The notes beneath the pieces were generated by a model. It worked only from the letters and a program-made list of their open reading frames with translations. It ran no database searches and was not told the DNA's origin. The translations under genes were made by a program, and so were the position numbers. Of a stretch of 64,000 nt of DNA, positions 1 to 10,967 are shown one piece after another; the stretch's first letter is position 1, and each line of letters begins with the position of its first letter. The stretch is from Ceratorhiza oryzae-sativae (lineage: Eukaryota; Basidiomycota; Agaricomycetes; Cantharellales; Ceratobasidiaceae): assembly GCA_030998015.1 (NCBI GenBank), contig JARWMV010000047.1, positions 1 through 64,000 of the forward strand, written 5' to 3'.

Positions 1-79
1 GTGCACATATTGTCTGGCACATGAGCCCAGGCCTTGCATCCAAACGTACGTAATCCCGATACATTTGGGATCTTGCTGC
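1..79 (-). pseudogene. copia integrase/reverse-transcriptase linker fragment
   Basis: On the minus strand the stretch reads LRTFGCKAW and AHVPDN, the conserved FGCxA...H.P segment that follows the integrase core in Ty1/copia Pol. It is separated from the rest of the integrase only by the hAT element and its duplication. The reading runs off the window. Confidence 0.75.
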
Positions 80-3000
80 TAGGGCCCCTGCGGTTTCGGT
101 TTATCCGTACAAACCGACGGATCGAATTTCGGTTTGTGGATAGGATAGCCGAGCCGGGACTTGCATACATCCAAACCGAAAACTGCGAATAGCCGAGAAT
201 GTTCTCGGTTGGTGAGTCAGCAGCGGCGGGGATTTCAAATTGACCAGCCCAACCAAATCCCGCCTTCGAGGCGCGTATATATAAGCAGCGGCGGCGCATC
301 AATCGATCCCAAAACTGATTTGCTATGTCTTCTGTTAAGGTTCTCCTACATTGCCCGAAGGGCAACCATCCAAACGTCGTCGCATTAATGACATCGATAG
401 CGACAACTGCCCTCTTTCCGATGATCCGGCTGTTGTACCTGATGCTGTTCGTGCCCGCCGACGTGCTATGAGTTATCGTGCCTCGATTTGTAACGCTGCA
501 GACAGTGTACACTTCTCCCAAAATCGTTCACTTGTGTACAATTTCGTCGATATGTTTGATCCTGTATTAGATGATCTCGGGCGGCTGGTTTCATGCACTC
601 TACGCTGTGGCATTTGTCGAGCGGGAAAAGGATGGAAATGGATCAGAGGTGGACGATCACGAGGTTCTACATCAAACGCTCGTCTTCACTTGAAAGAAAA
701 GCACGCACTCATATGGGAAAACGCCTGTCTAGTTGATGAATCTTCGGGTCCGGCAGCAAGACCGAAGGCCGAGAACAGCACTTCTCCGGAACAGGGAGTT
801 CAGGATATGTCAACGGTTGCTCAGGAGGTGTGTGTATAAGTTTATATCTACTTCTTGTTTATATACTGACTATATGCTACTGCTTCAGTCGTTTAATATG
901 GATGAGCTATTCCGACGCTTGACAAGATGGATTGTTACTGGCAATCAGCCCTTCAGCGAAGTTGAAAACGAGGAGTTTCAAGATATTCTTACGTATCTCA
1001 AACCAGCACTTGAAGGTCATCTGCTTAAGGCTGAGGCCATTCAGGAACGTGTTTTCAGCCACGCCGAAACCATGCGCCGCTCAATGAAGCAATATCTGAG
1101 ATCTTTACCAGGACTCATGGCTATTGCCTGCGATGCCTGGACGTCTTCAAATAAGATTGCATTTCTTGCAATAACGGCCAGTTGGATTACCCACGATTGG
1201 CGGCTGGAGGAAAGCCTGATTGACTTCGTTGAACTGCATGGGGCGCATGATGGCCAGAACATGGCAAATGCCGTGGCTACGACTATATCTGAGTTGGGAA
1301 TCGGGGACAAACTATTAGCTCTTGTGAGCGATAATGCAAGTAGTAATGGTACTCTTGTGCGCCACCTTGCTGCTGCCCTAGAATGATCCACCTCCACTAC
1401 ACGCTGGGACGGCGAAAAAGGTCATATACGTTGTCTATCTCATGTAATCCACCTTGCCGTCATGTCGCTGTTACGAGGCGTTTCTGCAATCCCGCCATCG
1501 ACAGATATACGAGATTTCGATCCGACAGACCTGAATCTTACGGCTGAAGATGCGGAGATGGTCGTAGCATCAGACAATCAGGAGGCTAATGAGGACGATG
1601 ACAGCTCAATAGCTGACTTTGCTGTTAATCTCTCTTCAGCAATCGACAAGGTACGTGAATGGTTCATCTCATTTAAAAATCAATTAATCACATAGTATTT
1701 GCACATATAGATTTGAAAGCTTGTTAAGCTTATCTGCTCTTCACCCCAGCGTATGGACCTGTTTCGATCGATTGCTGAATCCATCAAGGACTACCATGAG
1801 CGGAAGGCTGCCGACATAAACAAGCCTTACAAATGGAAGAAGATAAAAAATCTTATTTTAGATGTCATAACCTGGTGGAACTCCACATTCTATATGCTTG
1901 AGCGTGCTTTGGAGTTTTCTGAGGTACGCTAAAACTCACCTTGACAGTTGGTTCTGTAGTGAATATTAATGAGTATTCCTTCCAGACAATTGACTCACTT
2001 ACATCGCACCCAAAAATCAAGATATATCAGCATTACGCACTCTCAAAGCGCGACTGGGAGATTGTGACCCAGATATGTAACTGGCTCAAGGTATTTTGAT
2101 TGTTACAGATAAGAAAGCACACACATGAGCTCACTTTTTTTCCTAGTTCTTTCGCGGCGCTTTGTCCATGATGGCCGCAGAGAAATATCCCACTCTCAGC
2201 TTCTCATTGCGCATATACTCTGTCCTGATTGCGCATATATCAGCTTTAGAGAAAAGCATTTCAGTCAAGAGATCGCCTGAATTGCTGAATGGTGTACGGG
2301 CTTGCAAGGAAAAGCTCCTGGAATTCTTTGACCAGTCTACTTATGATTCAGAGTACTATTTCTTTGCGACAAGTAAGCTATCTTGAGCCCAATTGTAGCA
2401 AACCTATTCACTAACATTCAATTAGTCTTAGATCCTCGATTTAAGGGCGAACTATTCAAAGCTCAACAGCTGCACACATCAGATTTGTTCTCTGAAGAGT
2501 GGGTCGAGGATTGCACAAGATCTCTATACGACACGTGTAGCGAATTCTATTCAGGCAACAATGCTCACACTTCAGCACCTGAATCGCAAATTTCGCCCAC
2601 TCCGATTGCTGATGATAACGATGACGAGTTTACACGTGCTTGGAAGCAACAACTACCTAGGCGAGACAGCGTTCTACCAGGCTTTGCTTCTTCGGTAGCT
2701 GAGATACGCGAGTATCTTAAGGAGGAAGTTACCACCTTGCCGCCTTTAGATTGGTGGCGCCTGAATGCGCATCGCTTCCCTCGACTTGCCGCAATGGCTC
2801 GAGACTTCCTGTGTATACCAGGTATGTCACTAGCGCCGCTACAACCGTGCCTTCCAACCTAACCGCTCCCTCAGGTACATCTGTTGCCGTGGAGCGAGTT
2901 TTCAGTGCAGGTCGGGATGTGATATCGTTGCGACGTGCCTCGCTTTCTGCAGACACAATCCGAACTCTGATGAACTACCGTGCCGGAATAATACTTGAGA

Positions 3001-3239
3001 AGAAATTGAGATACGCATCGGGTTCTGCATAATTGGGGACATGTATATATTATCATTCTCTATGTCTGTACACAAATTGGGTTTTGTGTTCGCAGCACAC
3101 GTCATAATGACATGTGATATCCGATCAGCATCGGCTAACCGCGAGTGGGGCGGATTGTACGCGGCTCTGTTCTGTTGATGAGGTAATATTCGCCGGTTTT
3201 CTAGCTCATTCGATCCGAACCGCATCCGCAGGAGCCCTA
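80..3239 (+). mobile_element. hAT-family DNA transposon, inserted in the copia element
   Basis: The element is bounded by imperfect 14-bp terminal inverted repeats (TAGGGCCCCTGCGG at 80-93; CCGCAGGAGCCCTA at 3226-3239, one mismatch) and a perfect 8-bp target duplication CTTGCTGC (72-79 and 3240-3247), the duplication length expected of hAT elements. Subterminal DNA carries repeated AAACCG/CGGTTT motifs (about 95-175). Outside the duplication the minus-strand copia frame runs from its integrase end directly into its integrase/RT linker, so the insertion site is unambiguous. The single transposase gene inside has in-frame stops, so this copy is probably not autonomous. Confidence 0.9.
351..3032 (+). 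pseudogene. hAT transposase, interrupted by TGA codons
   Basis: Would encode the cut-and-paste transposase of the surrounding element. In order: a BED-type zinc-finger region (Cys/Cys...His/His, about 590-720), the first catalytic Asp in CDAWTS (about 1130), the second in SDNASSN (about 1328), an RCLSHVIHLAV stretch (about 1430) and the C-terminal hAT dimerisation domain (WWRLNAHRFPRLAAMARDFL, then SVAVERVFSAGRDVISLRR) ending at 3030. Introns are visible at about 830-880, 1651-1710, 1924-1985, 2091-2145, 2374-2426 and 2822-2874. In-frame TGA codons at 1384-1386 and 1714-1716 interrupt otherwise collinear frames; both look like CGA to TGA changes at CpG, and a WWNST in place of the usual RWNST is consistent with CGG to TGG. 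The remaining frame is well kept, so the loss looks recent. Confidence 0.82.
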
Positions 3240-4017
3240 CTTGCTGCTAAATGCCTCGCTTGGCGTTCGGCCATCTAGGCGTTTCTTCGGCGTTATGTTC
3301 CATAGGTGAGCCGCATGTAAGATTGCATAACCCCAATATTTCTCGGGTAAATGCGCGTCGAATCGCATCGTGCGCTGACAGTCGTTTAGGGTACGTATCG
3401 CTTGCTCGGCTACACCATTACTGGCTGACGAATCCGCTTCGGTCTTTTGGTGCTGGATCCCTTCCGCTTGCAAGAAAGCTTCGAAGGCATTTGACCCGTA
3501 CTTGCCACCACCATCTGTCCGTAAGTGTTTAATTCGCCTTCCTGTAAGATTCTCGATTGACGCTTTGAGGTCCTTGAATTGACCCGTGTAATTGCTCTTG
3601 TTGCGCAATAAATGCATGAATATCTTGCAGGACTTATCATCAATCGTTACGGCGAAATATCGGAATCCTCCGATCGCTTGAACGGGTAAGGGGCCGTGTA
3701 GATCGCTGTGCATAAGCTCAAGTACCTCAGAGGTACAAGATTGGGACGGTGGAAAGGGCGTGCGTGTATGCTTCCCTTGGAGGCACGGGCCGCATTTCGC
3801 CTTGGGAGGAGAGCGATTTCCTACTATATCCATACCTTCAACCGCGCCCATACTGACCATATCTAGCACATATTGATAGTTCAAGTGGCCAAATCGGCAG
3901 TGCCAGGTAGGTAGGTCTGCTTGTGCAACTGTAGTTGCGGTATATGCGACGAATTCTTGGGCTTGAAAATCACTATCGGCGTTATTATTGTCGGCCTCTA
4001 CGAAGGCTGTATGCGCT
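3240..4017 (-). pseudogene. copia GAG-pre-integrase and integrase core
   Basis: Part of Pol that inserts the copia DNA copy. Minus-strand reading from 4017: a GAG-pre-integrase segment with WHCRFGHLNYQ (about 3890), the Cys pair of CGPCLQGKHTR, then the DDE integrase core with LMHSDLHGPLP (first Asp), LRTDGGGKYGS (second Asp) and NGVAEQAIRTL (Glu). All three catalytic acidic residues are present. The frame is cut at its 5' side by the gypsy element at 4018 and at its 3' side by the hAT element at 3239. Alone it cannot be functional. Confidence 0.88.
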
Positions 4018-4394
4018 TGTCGACGACGACAAGTCAGGCGACGAGGAAAATAGTAAGAAAGGTAAAAGAACTTGTATTTGACGAGAGGTCAAGTTCTTGA
4101 GGAGTCCTCTGCGAACTTGACCTGGTTTATATACACGGTATGAGCCACATCATAACAAACAAGTCCGTACAGTGAGTCACGACAGATAAGAGATAGAAGC
4201 AGTAGAAGCGACTGCGGAACTGCGGAATTTCACATCAGAGTTGAAATACATCTCGGTTACCGGTCCGGAACATTCCCTGAGTCACATGATACAGATATAC
4301 CATAAAAGGCAAGTATGTTTTGAAGATGATCTCATAAAATGTAGTAAATCGAGAAAATATTGTAGAGTGGATATATGCGTGTCAGTTCATGACA
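4018..4394 (-). repeat. gypsy 3' LTR
   Basis: 377 bp, TG...CA. By eye it differs from the other LTR at two positions only, 4079 (T here, C at 10647) and 4166 (C here, T at 10734). Both are CpG/TpG pairs. Confidence 0.93.
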
Positions 4395-7300
4395 CTTCCC
4401 CCCTTCAAGGCACGGGGGTCCTGGGGTGCCTTTGGGTGCGACTTGACATAGTCAGCGATGAGTTCTGGTGCGTTCACCAGGTCGTCGTAGGTTAACCATT
4501 GTCGCTCGTCATAGCCAAGCCACTTGATATAGTATTTGAAGATGTTAGATCTTTTGTTGTATTGTGACTTTATGATCTGTTCCACTTCGAACTCTTCTTC
4601 CCCTTCAGGAGTTACCACAGGTGGTGGTGGGGGAACCTGACGGCCATAGGGGTCGTCTTTATATTTGGTCAGGAGTGAGACATGAAATACTGGGTGTATT
4701 TTCATGGTTATTGGTAGGTCCAATTTGTAGGCATGTGTGCCATGTTGTGCTACCACCCTGAATGGTCCAACTCTTTTGTGGGCCAGTTTCCTGGAGGCCT
4801 GCTGTGTCCGTATGTTTTTGGTATCAAGCCAGACTCTGTCTCCAACCTTAATAGCTTCAGGAGCCCGATGCTTCTGGTCGTAATATTCCTTGATCCTTTG
4901 GTTTGCTATTTCCAGGGCTGCCCTAAGTTCGTCATGGCCCTTTTGGAGCCATTCTGCATGATTGTTGGCTAGGGGGAATTCTTGTCCCTCCTTGTCCCCA
5001 ACTGCCAGCCTTGGGTGGAAACCATAGTTTGCAAAAAATGGTGATTTGCCGGTTGAGGCATTGACACCATTGTTGTAGGCAAATTCAGCCAAGGGTAAGA
5101 GTGGGACCCAGTCATCCTGCCGATCTGATACGTAGTGTCTCAGGTACCCTTCTACTACTTGGTTAGCCCTTTCTGATTGGCCGTCCGTTTGTGGGTGGTA
5201 TGCTGTAGAGTAGGAGGGTTTTATGTCTAGCCGTTTGTACAGGTGCCTTAGGAACTTGGATGCAAAGTTGGGACCGTGATCTGAGATTGTTTTCCGTGGT
5301 AGCCCGTGAAGTTTCCATACGTATGTTAGGAACAAGTTGGCGCAATCCATAGCACTGGCTTCCGATTGACATGGAATAAAGTGGACCATTTTTGTCAGGC
5401 GGTCGACAACTGTAAATATGGCGTCAAACCCCTCTGACAGGGGTAGCCTGGTGATCAGATCATAAGTAATTTCCTCCCAAGGTTTTTCTGGTGCTGGTAT
5501 TGGGTTTAGGAGCCCTGGGGGAACCTGGTTGCTGTGCTTATTCCTAATACATGATTCGCAATGTGTGACATATTCGTTGACCAACTTTTTCATTGATGAC
5601 CATGTATATTTGTGGTTTAACAATTCGTATGTTCTGAATTGTCCTGGGTGTCCTGCAGCTGGGTTGTCGTGACGGCTTTCAATGATCAGCTTGCGAAGTT
5701 CTTTGTTGTTTGGGACATAGATTCTGCCCTTGTATCGTAAATGTCCTTCGTCCCATTCCCAGTTTTTGACTTTTTCATTGTCATCTAGGGCTTTTAACAC
5801 CTTTGACAGGTGTCCGTCCCCTGGGATAGCATCCCTAATGAGTTGTTCCAGGTCATGGTCTGGTGTGATTGCTTGTAGCTGCAGAGATTTTAATTCCAAA
5901 AATTGGTTTTGTGCCAGCAGAGCTTGGCTCTCACCCCCCTCTTTAGGGATGTGCCTTGACAGCCTAGAGAGTATGTCTGCCCGGCCATTCTTTGCCCCCT
6001 CGATGTATAGAATCTTGAATTCAAACCTGGACAGGAACTCATGCCATCGTGTGACTCAGCCATTCAATGGCCGGTTTGTCTTCCAATATTCCAGATTCTT
6101 GTGGTCACAAACAATGTTTACCGGGTGTTCAGCCCCTTCTAGTAGGTGACGCCAATGTTTAAGGGCTTTTATAATTGCCAGCATTTCCTTGTTGTAGATA
6201 TCATAGTTTCTTTCTGCTGGGACCATTGCTTTGGAATAATAGGAGATTGGGTGAAGCATTCCGTCTTCTCCATATTGCAATAAAACAGCACCTGTGGCGT
6301 AGCCTGAGGCGTCTGTTTCTAAGATAAATGGTTTGTTGGGTTCTGGCTGAATTAGGAGAGGTGCTTCTTTCAATTTCTGCTTTAGCAAATTCCACGCCCG
6401 ATCCCTTTCTTCTGTCCATTCCCACTTTGTGTCCTTCTTGACAAGTTCGTAGAGACATTTTGTGATTTTTGAGAAGTCTTTTATGAAGTGCCTTAGCCAG
6501 TTTGCAAACCCCAACCCTTCCAGGACTTCGGTTGGGTTTGTAGGGGTTGGCCATTCAACAGCCTTTTCGACCTTGGCCGGGTCTACTTTAATTCCTTGGG
6601 GAGTTACTACTATTCCCAGGTAGTCCACTTCAGTGACATCAAAAACGCATTTCTCCAGGGCGCAGTATAGACCCGCCTTTTGAAGCCGGCGCAGGACTTC
6701 TCTGACATGTTCATCGTGTTCCTCCTGGTTCTTTGAAAATACTAATATGTTGTCCATGTAAATTACAACGTAAATGCCTTCGATGTCCTGGAATCCTTCT
6801 CGGATCATGGCCATGAAGGTTCCTGGTGCATTCTTTTGACCAAATTGCATGACTAGGGGCTCATACAGCACGTATTTGGTCTTGAAAGCAGCCTTCCATT
6901 CGTCTCCTTCCCGAATTCGTATGAGGTTGAAGCCCCATTTAAGGTCAAACTTGGTGAATATCTTTGCCCCACGCAAGGTTTCCACAATATCATTGATGCG
7001 TGGGAGCAGGTACACATTGGAGACAGTCATTTCATTTAGCCGCCGGTAGTCAATGCACATGCGCAGCTTCCCATTCTTCTTTTTGACGAATATGACTGGA
7101 GACGCCATTGGTGACCTTGAGGGTCTGATATGACCTGCTTTCAGTTGGCGATCCAAGGTTTTGCGTAATTCTGCATCTTCCTTGACGCCCACGCTATATA
7201 TGGGGCCATGCCTTGGCTTGGCATCTGGTTTTAAATCTATTTCCATATCCCACTTTCTATGGGGCGGTAGTGGTTGGACGTCGTCTTCTTCAGCGAATAT

Positions 7301-7912
7301 TTTCTGGAATTCTTTATATTTTGTTGGGAGGGAGTCTAGGGAGTCCAGCTGAAGCTCCTTAGGTTCATTTGCACGCACGTGCAAGGGTTTTGTGATGCAA
7401 TGCTTCAGGCATATTGGCGAGTTGAACTTCATGTCTTTTCCATCCCAATCAATGTTGGGGTTATGGAATTTGAGCCATGACATGCCCAGGACTAAATCAT
7501 TTTTGCCAACGTTCACAACATAGGCACTGAGGATCTCTCGGTGCTCTTGAATGCACAGTTCAAAGGTGCAGTAGTGGGTTACAGACCCAGAGTCGATCTC
7601 CCTTCCATCGATTACCCTCAGTTTCTTGGGTGTTTTTAGGGCAACGGTAGGAATACGGTATTGTTTAACCAAATCTTCATGTATAAATATTGACGTGGCC
7701 CCTGAGTCGATCATGGCCCATCCGTTGAATTTTTTCATGTTATATGCAGACTTTCGTTCAGGGGTTATGCGCAAGGGGAATGCATGAAAGAAAAACTGTA
7801 GTTGTGATTGGTTTCCTAACGACATACATTCCATTTCCATATTTTTATTTTCATTGTGCGCATTTTGTAACATAGCGCCCAAGACCGCCCCCCTGGCACG
7901 GTTTGAGCTCAT
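4382..7912 (-). pseudogene. gypsy Pol: protease, RT, RNase H, integrase, chromodomain; one internal stop
   Basis: Pol begins at ATG 7912 with a retropepsin-like domain (MIDSGATS, about residue 66), then RT (SPVIFVKKKNGKLRMCIDYR; KFDLKWGFN; IYMDNILVFS), RNase H (ILETDASG...VLLQY), a stop TGA at 6056-6058, then in the same frame the rest of RNase H, the integrase zinc finger (HPGQFRTYELL...CESCIRNK), integrase core (ITYDLITRLP; ISDHGPNF; YHPQTDGQSERANQ) and a C-terminal chromodomain (FEVEQIIKSQYNKRSNIFKYYIKWLGY). The frame ends at 4382 inside the 3' LTR. Two lesions inactivate it: the TGA, and YMDN replacing the RT catalytic YxDD. On the plus strand the latter is a CG to TG change. FGQKNAPGTF in place of the usual FGLTNAPATF is further decay. 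Confidence 0.9.
4395..4406 (-). other. polypurine tract of the gypsy element
   Basis: On the minus strand a GAAGGGGGGAAG run lies immediately upstream of the 3' LTR start, the expected place for plus-strand priming. Confidence 0.7.
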
Positions 7913-9300
7913 TCTTTTACCAACTCATCGTCGGTTGTTTCTACATCCTCAACTGCTGCCTCGTATCCTGACATCTTGGCTGACGGGCATTTGGCGGCGA
8001 TGTGGCCGCGCCCTCCACAGTTGTAGCAGGTGTTTGTGCCCTTCCCTTTTCCTGCGCTATCCAGATCCATTGCATCTGGGTCCTTTGCCTTGGGGGCTGC
8101 TGGCGGATGGTTATCCTTCTTTATGTCCTTGAAGGATTCTTGTATGTTGGCATTACTGCCATTGTAACGGACGGTTGGAACCGTGAAGCCTTTTGCATTG
8201 GGGCCAATGGCCACGATTTGACCTTTTACGGCCCTGCCATCTTTAATCTTGTATATGCGTTCCCCATTCTTGAATTTCTCCTTTTGGGGAGCGCTTTGGG
8301 GGTTACTTGCGGGCCTGCTAGTCGAAGCATTGTTGCTGCTGGACTTATTACCCCCATGGGATGTCCTTTTGCTACCGAAGGAAATGAGGTGACGGTCGAT
8401 TTCCAGGGCCCGCTGTGTGAGCTGGGCGAATGTCTTTGTGCGGGGATCGTAGTTTTGGGCCACCATGCTATCTGTTACATCTGACGACAGACCATCATAG
8501 AACTGATCGCGCATGGCAGCATCGTTGTAGTTGAGGCCTGTGGAATATAAGTTGAATAGGGTGAGGTAGTCCTGAACCGTCTTGGATTGTTTCAACTTCC
8601 GCCACTTGTCGCGGTTATTTTCGGTGCGGTTCAGATCCCCATATCGGGTAGTAAATTCTTGCCAGAATAAATTGGCATCGTGAAGCCAGGGGATCGCCGT
8701 TCCAGGGTTGAGAATTTCGAATTCTTCATACGAGTTGACCCATTCCGCTGCTGACCCTTCGAGATAAGAGGTGATGAAGGCGACCACTTGGTCAGCCGAG
8801 TGTCCACTCATGTTTGTATTGATATATCGGGCACATGCAATTCTGAATGAGATGGCGTCTTCCCGTTTTGTGCCATCAAATTTTTGAGGGGCGGCCATCT
8901 TAACTTTTGCAGTTGACCCTCCAGAGGGAGCAGGTGCTGTTGGTTGTGGTTGAACTGTACCAGTGGGAGCTAGTACTTGAGCAGCACCTGAGCCACCCAT
9001 GGAGGTGTTGATTTGCGCCTCAATGCGCGTGATAGTAGTTTGGAGCATGGCTAACATTCCCACTAGGTTGTTGACATTGGTGGCTAGTCCAGCCACATCC
9101 GCATCTATTTTCGTCTGGTTTGTGGTAAGTTTGGCCTCGAGTGAATCTGTGTAGGTTTTATTATTGTGTTCGACGTCCCCAATATCATTTTGGAGGTTAT
9201 TGGTTTGTTCTCGAAGCTCGTCCATTGATCGAAGCATATAGATGACCTTATCTTCATCAGACATATTCGCCCAAGCAGGGGCAGGAGGTTGAGACGCCAT
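7909..9300 (-). CDS. gypsy Gag with zinc knuckle
   Basis: 463-residue capsid precursor of the gypsy element. It has an N-terminal coiled-coil-like part (residues about 20-90), a Pro/Ala/Gly linker, a retrotransposon-gag domain (AAPQKFDGTKREDAISFRIACARYI through LYSTGLNYNDAAMRDQFYDGL), a Ser/Asn-rich segment and a CX2CX4HX4C zinc knuckle (CYNCGGRGHIAAKC, about residue 428). It is open throughout. Its stop overlaps the Pol start as ATGA (7909-7912), so Pol is in the -1 frame and would need frameshifting or termination-reinitiation. Confidence 0.9.
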   Translation of the reverse strand: MASQPPAPAWANMSDEDKVIYMLRSMDELREQTNNLQNDIGDVEHNNKTYTDSLEAKLTTNQTKIDADVAGLATNVNNLVGMLAMLQTTITRIEAQINTSMGGSGAAQVLAPTGTVQPQPTAPAPSGGSTAKVKMAAPQKFDGTKREDAISFRIACARYINTNMSGHSADQVVAFITSYLEGSAAEWVNSYEEFEILNPGTAIPWLHDANLFWQEFTTRYGDLNRTENNRDKWRKLKQSKTVQDYLTLFNLYSTGLNYNDAAMRDQFYDGLSSDVTDSMVAQNYDPRTKTFAQLTQRALEIDRHLISFGSKRTSHGGNKSSSNNASTSRPASNPQSAPQKEKFKNGERIYKIKDGRAVKGQIVAIGPNAKGFTVPTVRYNGSNANIQESFKDIKKDNHPPAAPKAKDPDAMDLDSAGKGKGTNTCYNCGGRGHIAAKCPSAKMSGYEAAVEDVETTDDELVKE

Positions 9301-9510
9301 TTCAGAGAAGGTTTGATAAAATTTTAAAGGCGACGGAGACGGTAAGGAAGTACAGGGAATCGAGAGTTGTTTTGATAATAAAGAATTTCCGTTCCCCTCA
9401 CAAGTCTATAGATTTCAAAGTTCCCGATTCCCGCGAACCTCAACCAAGTATCGTCCAAGTCCCAGCTTTTGGTGTCCTGGCAACGATATGGACGCTCCAC
9501 CCTCTTTAGT

Positions 9511-10050
9511 TTAATTTGGTCCCAAAGGAGTGCTTCCTTGGGACGGATTGATTTGGGCTGCCGGAAGGGGTGTTTCTTCCTGAATTGGCGAGCCCGTGCC
9601 ACTTAGAAAGGTGGGGTGAGGGAGGTCTGACGGTGTTGAGAAGACGGGGAAGGCGTACTCGTGGGGTTCAATTGTTTCTTGGACTATTGCTTCTAGTCTG
9701 AGATGGTCTTGGAGGAGGGATAGGTAGTCCTCCTGGTGCTCGCGCAAACGCTTGGTTAAGTATGCGCAACGGGCCTTGGCTTCGTGAAGTTTTTCACGGG
9801 TTTCTTCGTACTTATTCCGGTAGTAACGGTACCTGTCTTGGAAGTTTTCGATAGTGTTTAGCAGGTGACGAAGAAGTTGTTGGCCAAGGTTCTCCAGCTT
9901 AGAGCTGGTTGCGAGGGATGGTGTAATAATAGAGGAATTTGTCCTTCTTAGGACAATAGGGGCAGCGCGCTGGGAAGGTGGCTCCGTTTGCCCGATGACA
10001 AATTTTGCACTCAGGGGCACCTGGCTCGGTGACAAAGGCTTGTTGGGCAC
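9511..10050 (-). CDS. gypsy leader frame 2: coiled-coil protein
   Basis: 179 residues. A central heptad-like, strongly charged helix (LENLGQQLLRHLLNTIENF through LREHQEDYLSLLQDHLRLE, about residues 52-118) is flanked by Pro/Ser-rich ends. It lies upstream of gag in the same orientation. No family recognised. Together with frame 1 it may form a zinc-finger plus coiled-coil leader protein. Expression is unproven. Confidence 0.42.
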   Translation of the reverse strand: MPNKPLSPSQVPLSAKFVIGQTEPPSQRAAPIVLRRTNSSIITPSLATSSKLENLGQQLLRHLLNTIENFQDRYRYYRNKYEETREKLHEAKARCAYLTKRLREHQEDYLSLLQDHLRLEAIVQETIEPHEYAFPVFSTPSDLPHPTFLSGTGSPIQEETPLPAAQINPSQGSTPLGPN

Positions 10051-10330
10051 GTCCGACTTTCTGGGGGCGGACTTTGATGATTACTACTTGGTTGAAATCA
10101 ATGTGCCCAGCTTCTTCAAGGATACTTTCGACCGAGTTGAGGGTGAAACAGTGGATCGACAGGTGTCCGAACCACCCACACAGACGGCAGCGCTGGTCTT
10201 CTGTAAAAGGTTGTGCCACTTGAGGGCCGTGGGTTCCGTCAGAGACGTACTTGAGCAAGAGCAAGATAAAAGAGAAAAATAGACCCTTTCCCGAGTCTAT
10301 TGGAATAGGAAGGTGACCTCCGTTGCTCAA
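9899..10330 (-). CDS. gypsy leader frame 1: small Cys/His-rich protein
   Basis: 143 residues between the 5' LTR and gag. It has an N-terminal hydrophobic segment (FFSFILLLLKYV, about residues 18-29), a zinc-knuckle-like motif CRLCGWFGHLSIHC (about residue 48) and two further CxxC pairs (CKIC...CPYCPKK, about residue 107). It resembles no gag I can name. It overlaps leader frame 2 by about 150 bp in another frame. Its position in the untranslated leader and its lack of stops suggest an accessory gene, or part of a spliced reading frame with frame 2, but it could also be a chance frame. Confidence 0.45.
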   Translation of the reverse strand: MSNGGHLPIPIDSGKGLFFSFILLLLKYVSDGTHGPQVAQPFTEDQRCRLCGWFGHLSIHCFTLNSVESILEEAGHIDFNQVVIIKVRPQKVGRAQQAFVTEPGAPECKICHRANGATFPARCPYCPKKDKFLYYYTIPRNQL

Positions 10331-10585
10331 CTACTTAAGGGCAATGAGCGACCCCACCTCTTGTTGACGAAAGAGATTAGAGAACCGAAGCTTGTTACAA
10401 CGTGTGAGGGACCTGGCTATGCAAGGTTTCACAGAGGCGCGTATAGGGCAACGATGTCTCGTGGCTGTGGATAGGTGGAGTGGGATTGGGGAAGGCAACG
10501 AGGAGTTATCTCAAGACGACGCCGACGGTGTTCCAAAAGTATCCCAGACGACACTGAGACTTACGATTGCAAGAACTTGACCTGA

Positions 10586-10962
10586 TGTCGACGACGACAA
10601 GTCAGGCGACGAGGAAAATAGTAAGAAAGGTAAAAGAACTTGTATTCGACGAGAGGTCAAGTTCTTGAGGAGTCCTCTGCGAACTTGACCTGGTTTATAT
10701 ACACGGTATGAGCCACATCATAACAAACAAGTCTGTACAGTGAGTCACGACAGATAAGAGATAGAAGCAGTAGAAGCGACTGCGGAACTGCGGAATTTCA
10801 CATCAGAGTTGAAATACATCTCGGTTACCGGTCCGGAACATTCCCTGAGTCACATGATACAGATATACCATAAAAGGCAAGTATGTTTTGAAGATGATCT
10901 CATAAAATGTAGTAAATCGAGAAAATATTGTAGAGTGGATATATGCGTGTCAGTTCATGACA
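10586..10962 (-). repeat. gypsy 5' LTR
   Basis: 377-bp partner of the LTR at 4018-4394. Its right end adjoins the target duplication GCACT (10963-10967), after which copia protease sequence resumes. Confidence 0.93.
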
Positions 10963-10967
10963 GCACT

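Larger units (their letters stand above)
4018..10962 (-). mobile_element. Ty3/gypsy chromovirus-type LTR retrotransposon, nearly intact but coding-dead
   Basis: Two 377-bp LTRs (TGTCGACG...ATGACA) flank a minus-strand gag-pol unit. The flanking 5-mers are GCGCT (4013-4017) and GCACT (10963-10967), a target duplication with one change. The element lies between the protease and integrase coding segments of the copia element and the copia frame continues across it. Order from the 5' LTR (right): two leader frames, gag, pol with protease, RT, RNase H, integrase and C-terminal chromodomain, polypurine tract, 3' LTR. Pol has an in-frame stop and a mutated RT active site although the LTRs differ at only two bases. 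Confidence 0.93.

Noticed and set aside
5163..5372. Short frames within gypsy and copia pol on both strands
   Set aside because: Shadows of the pol frames.
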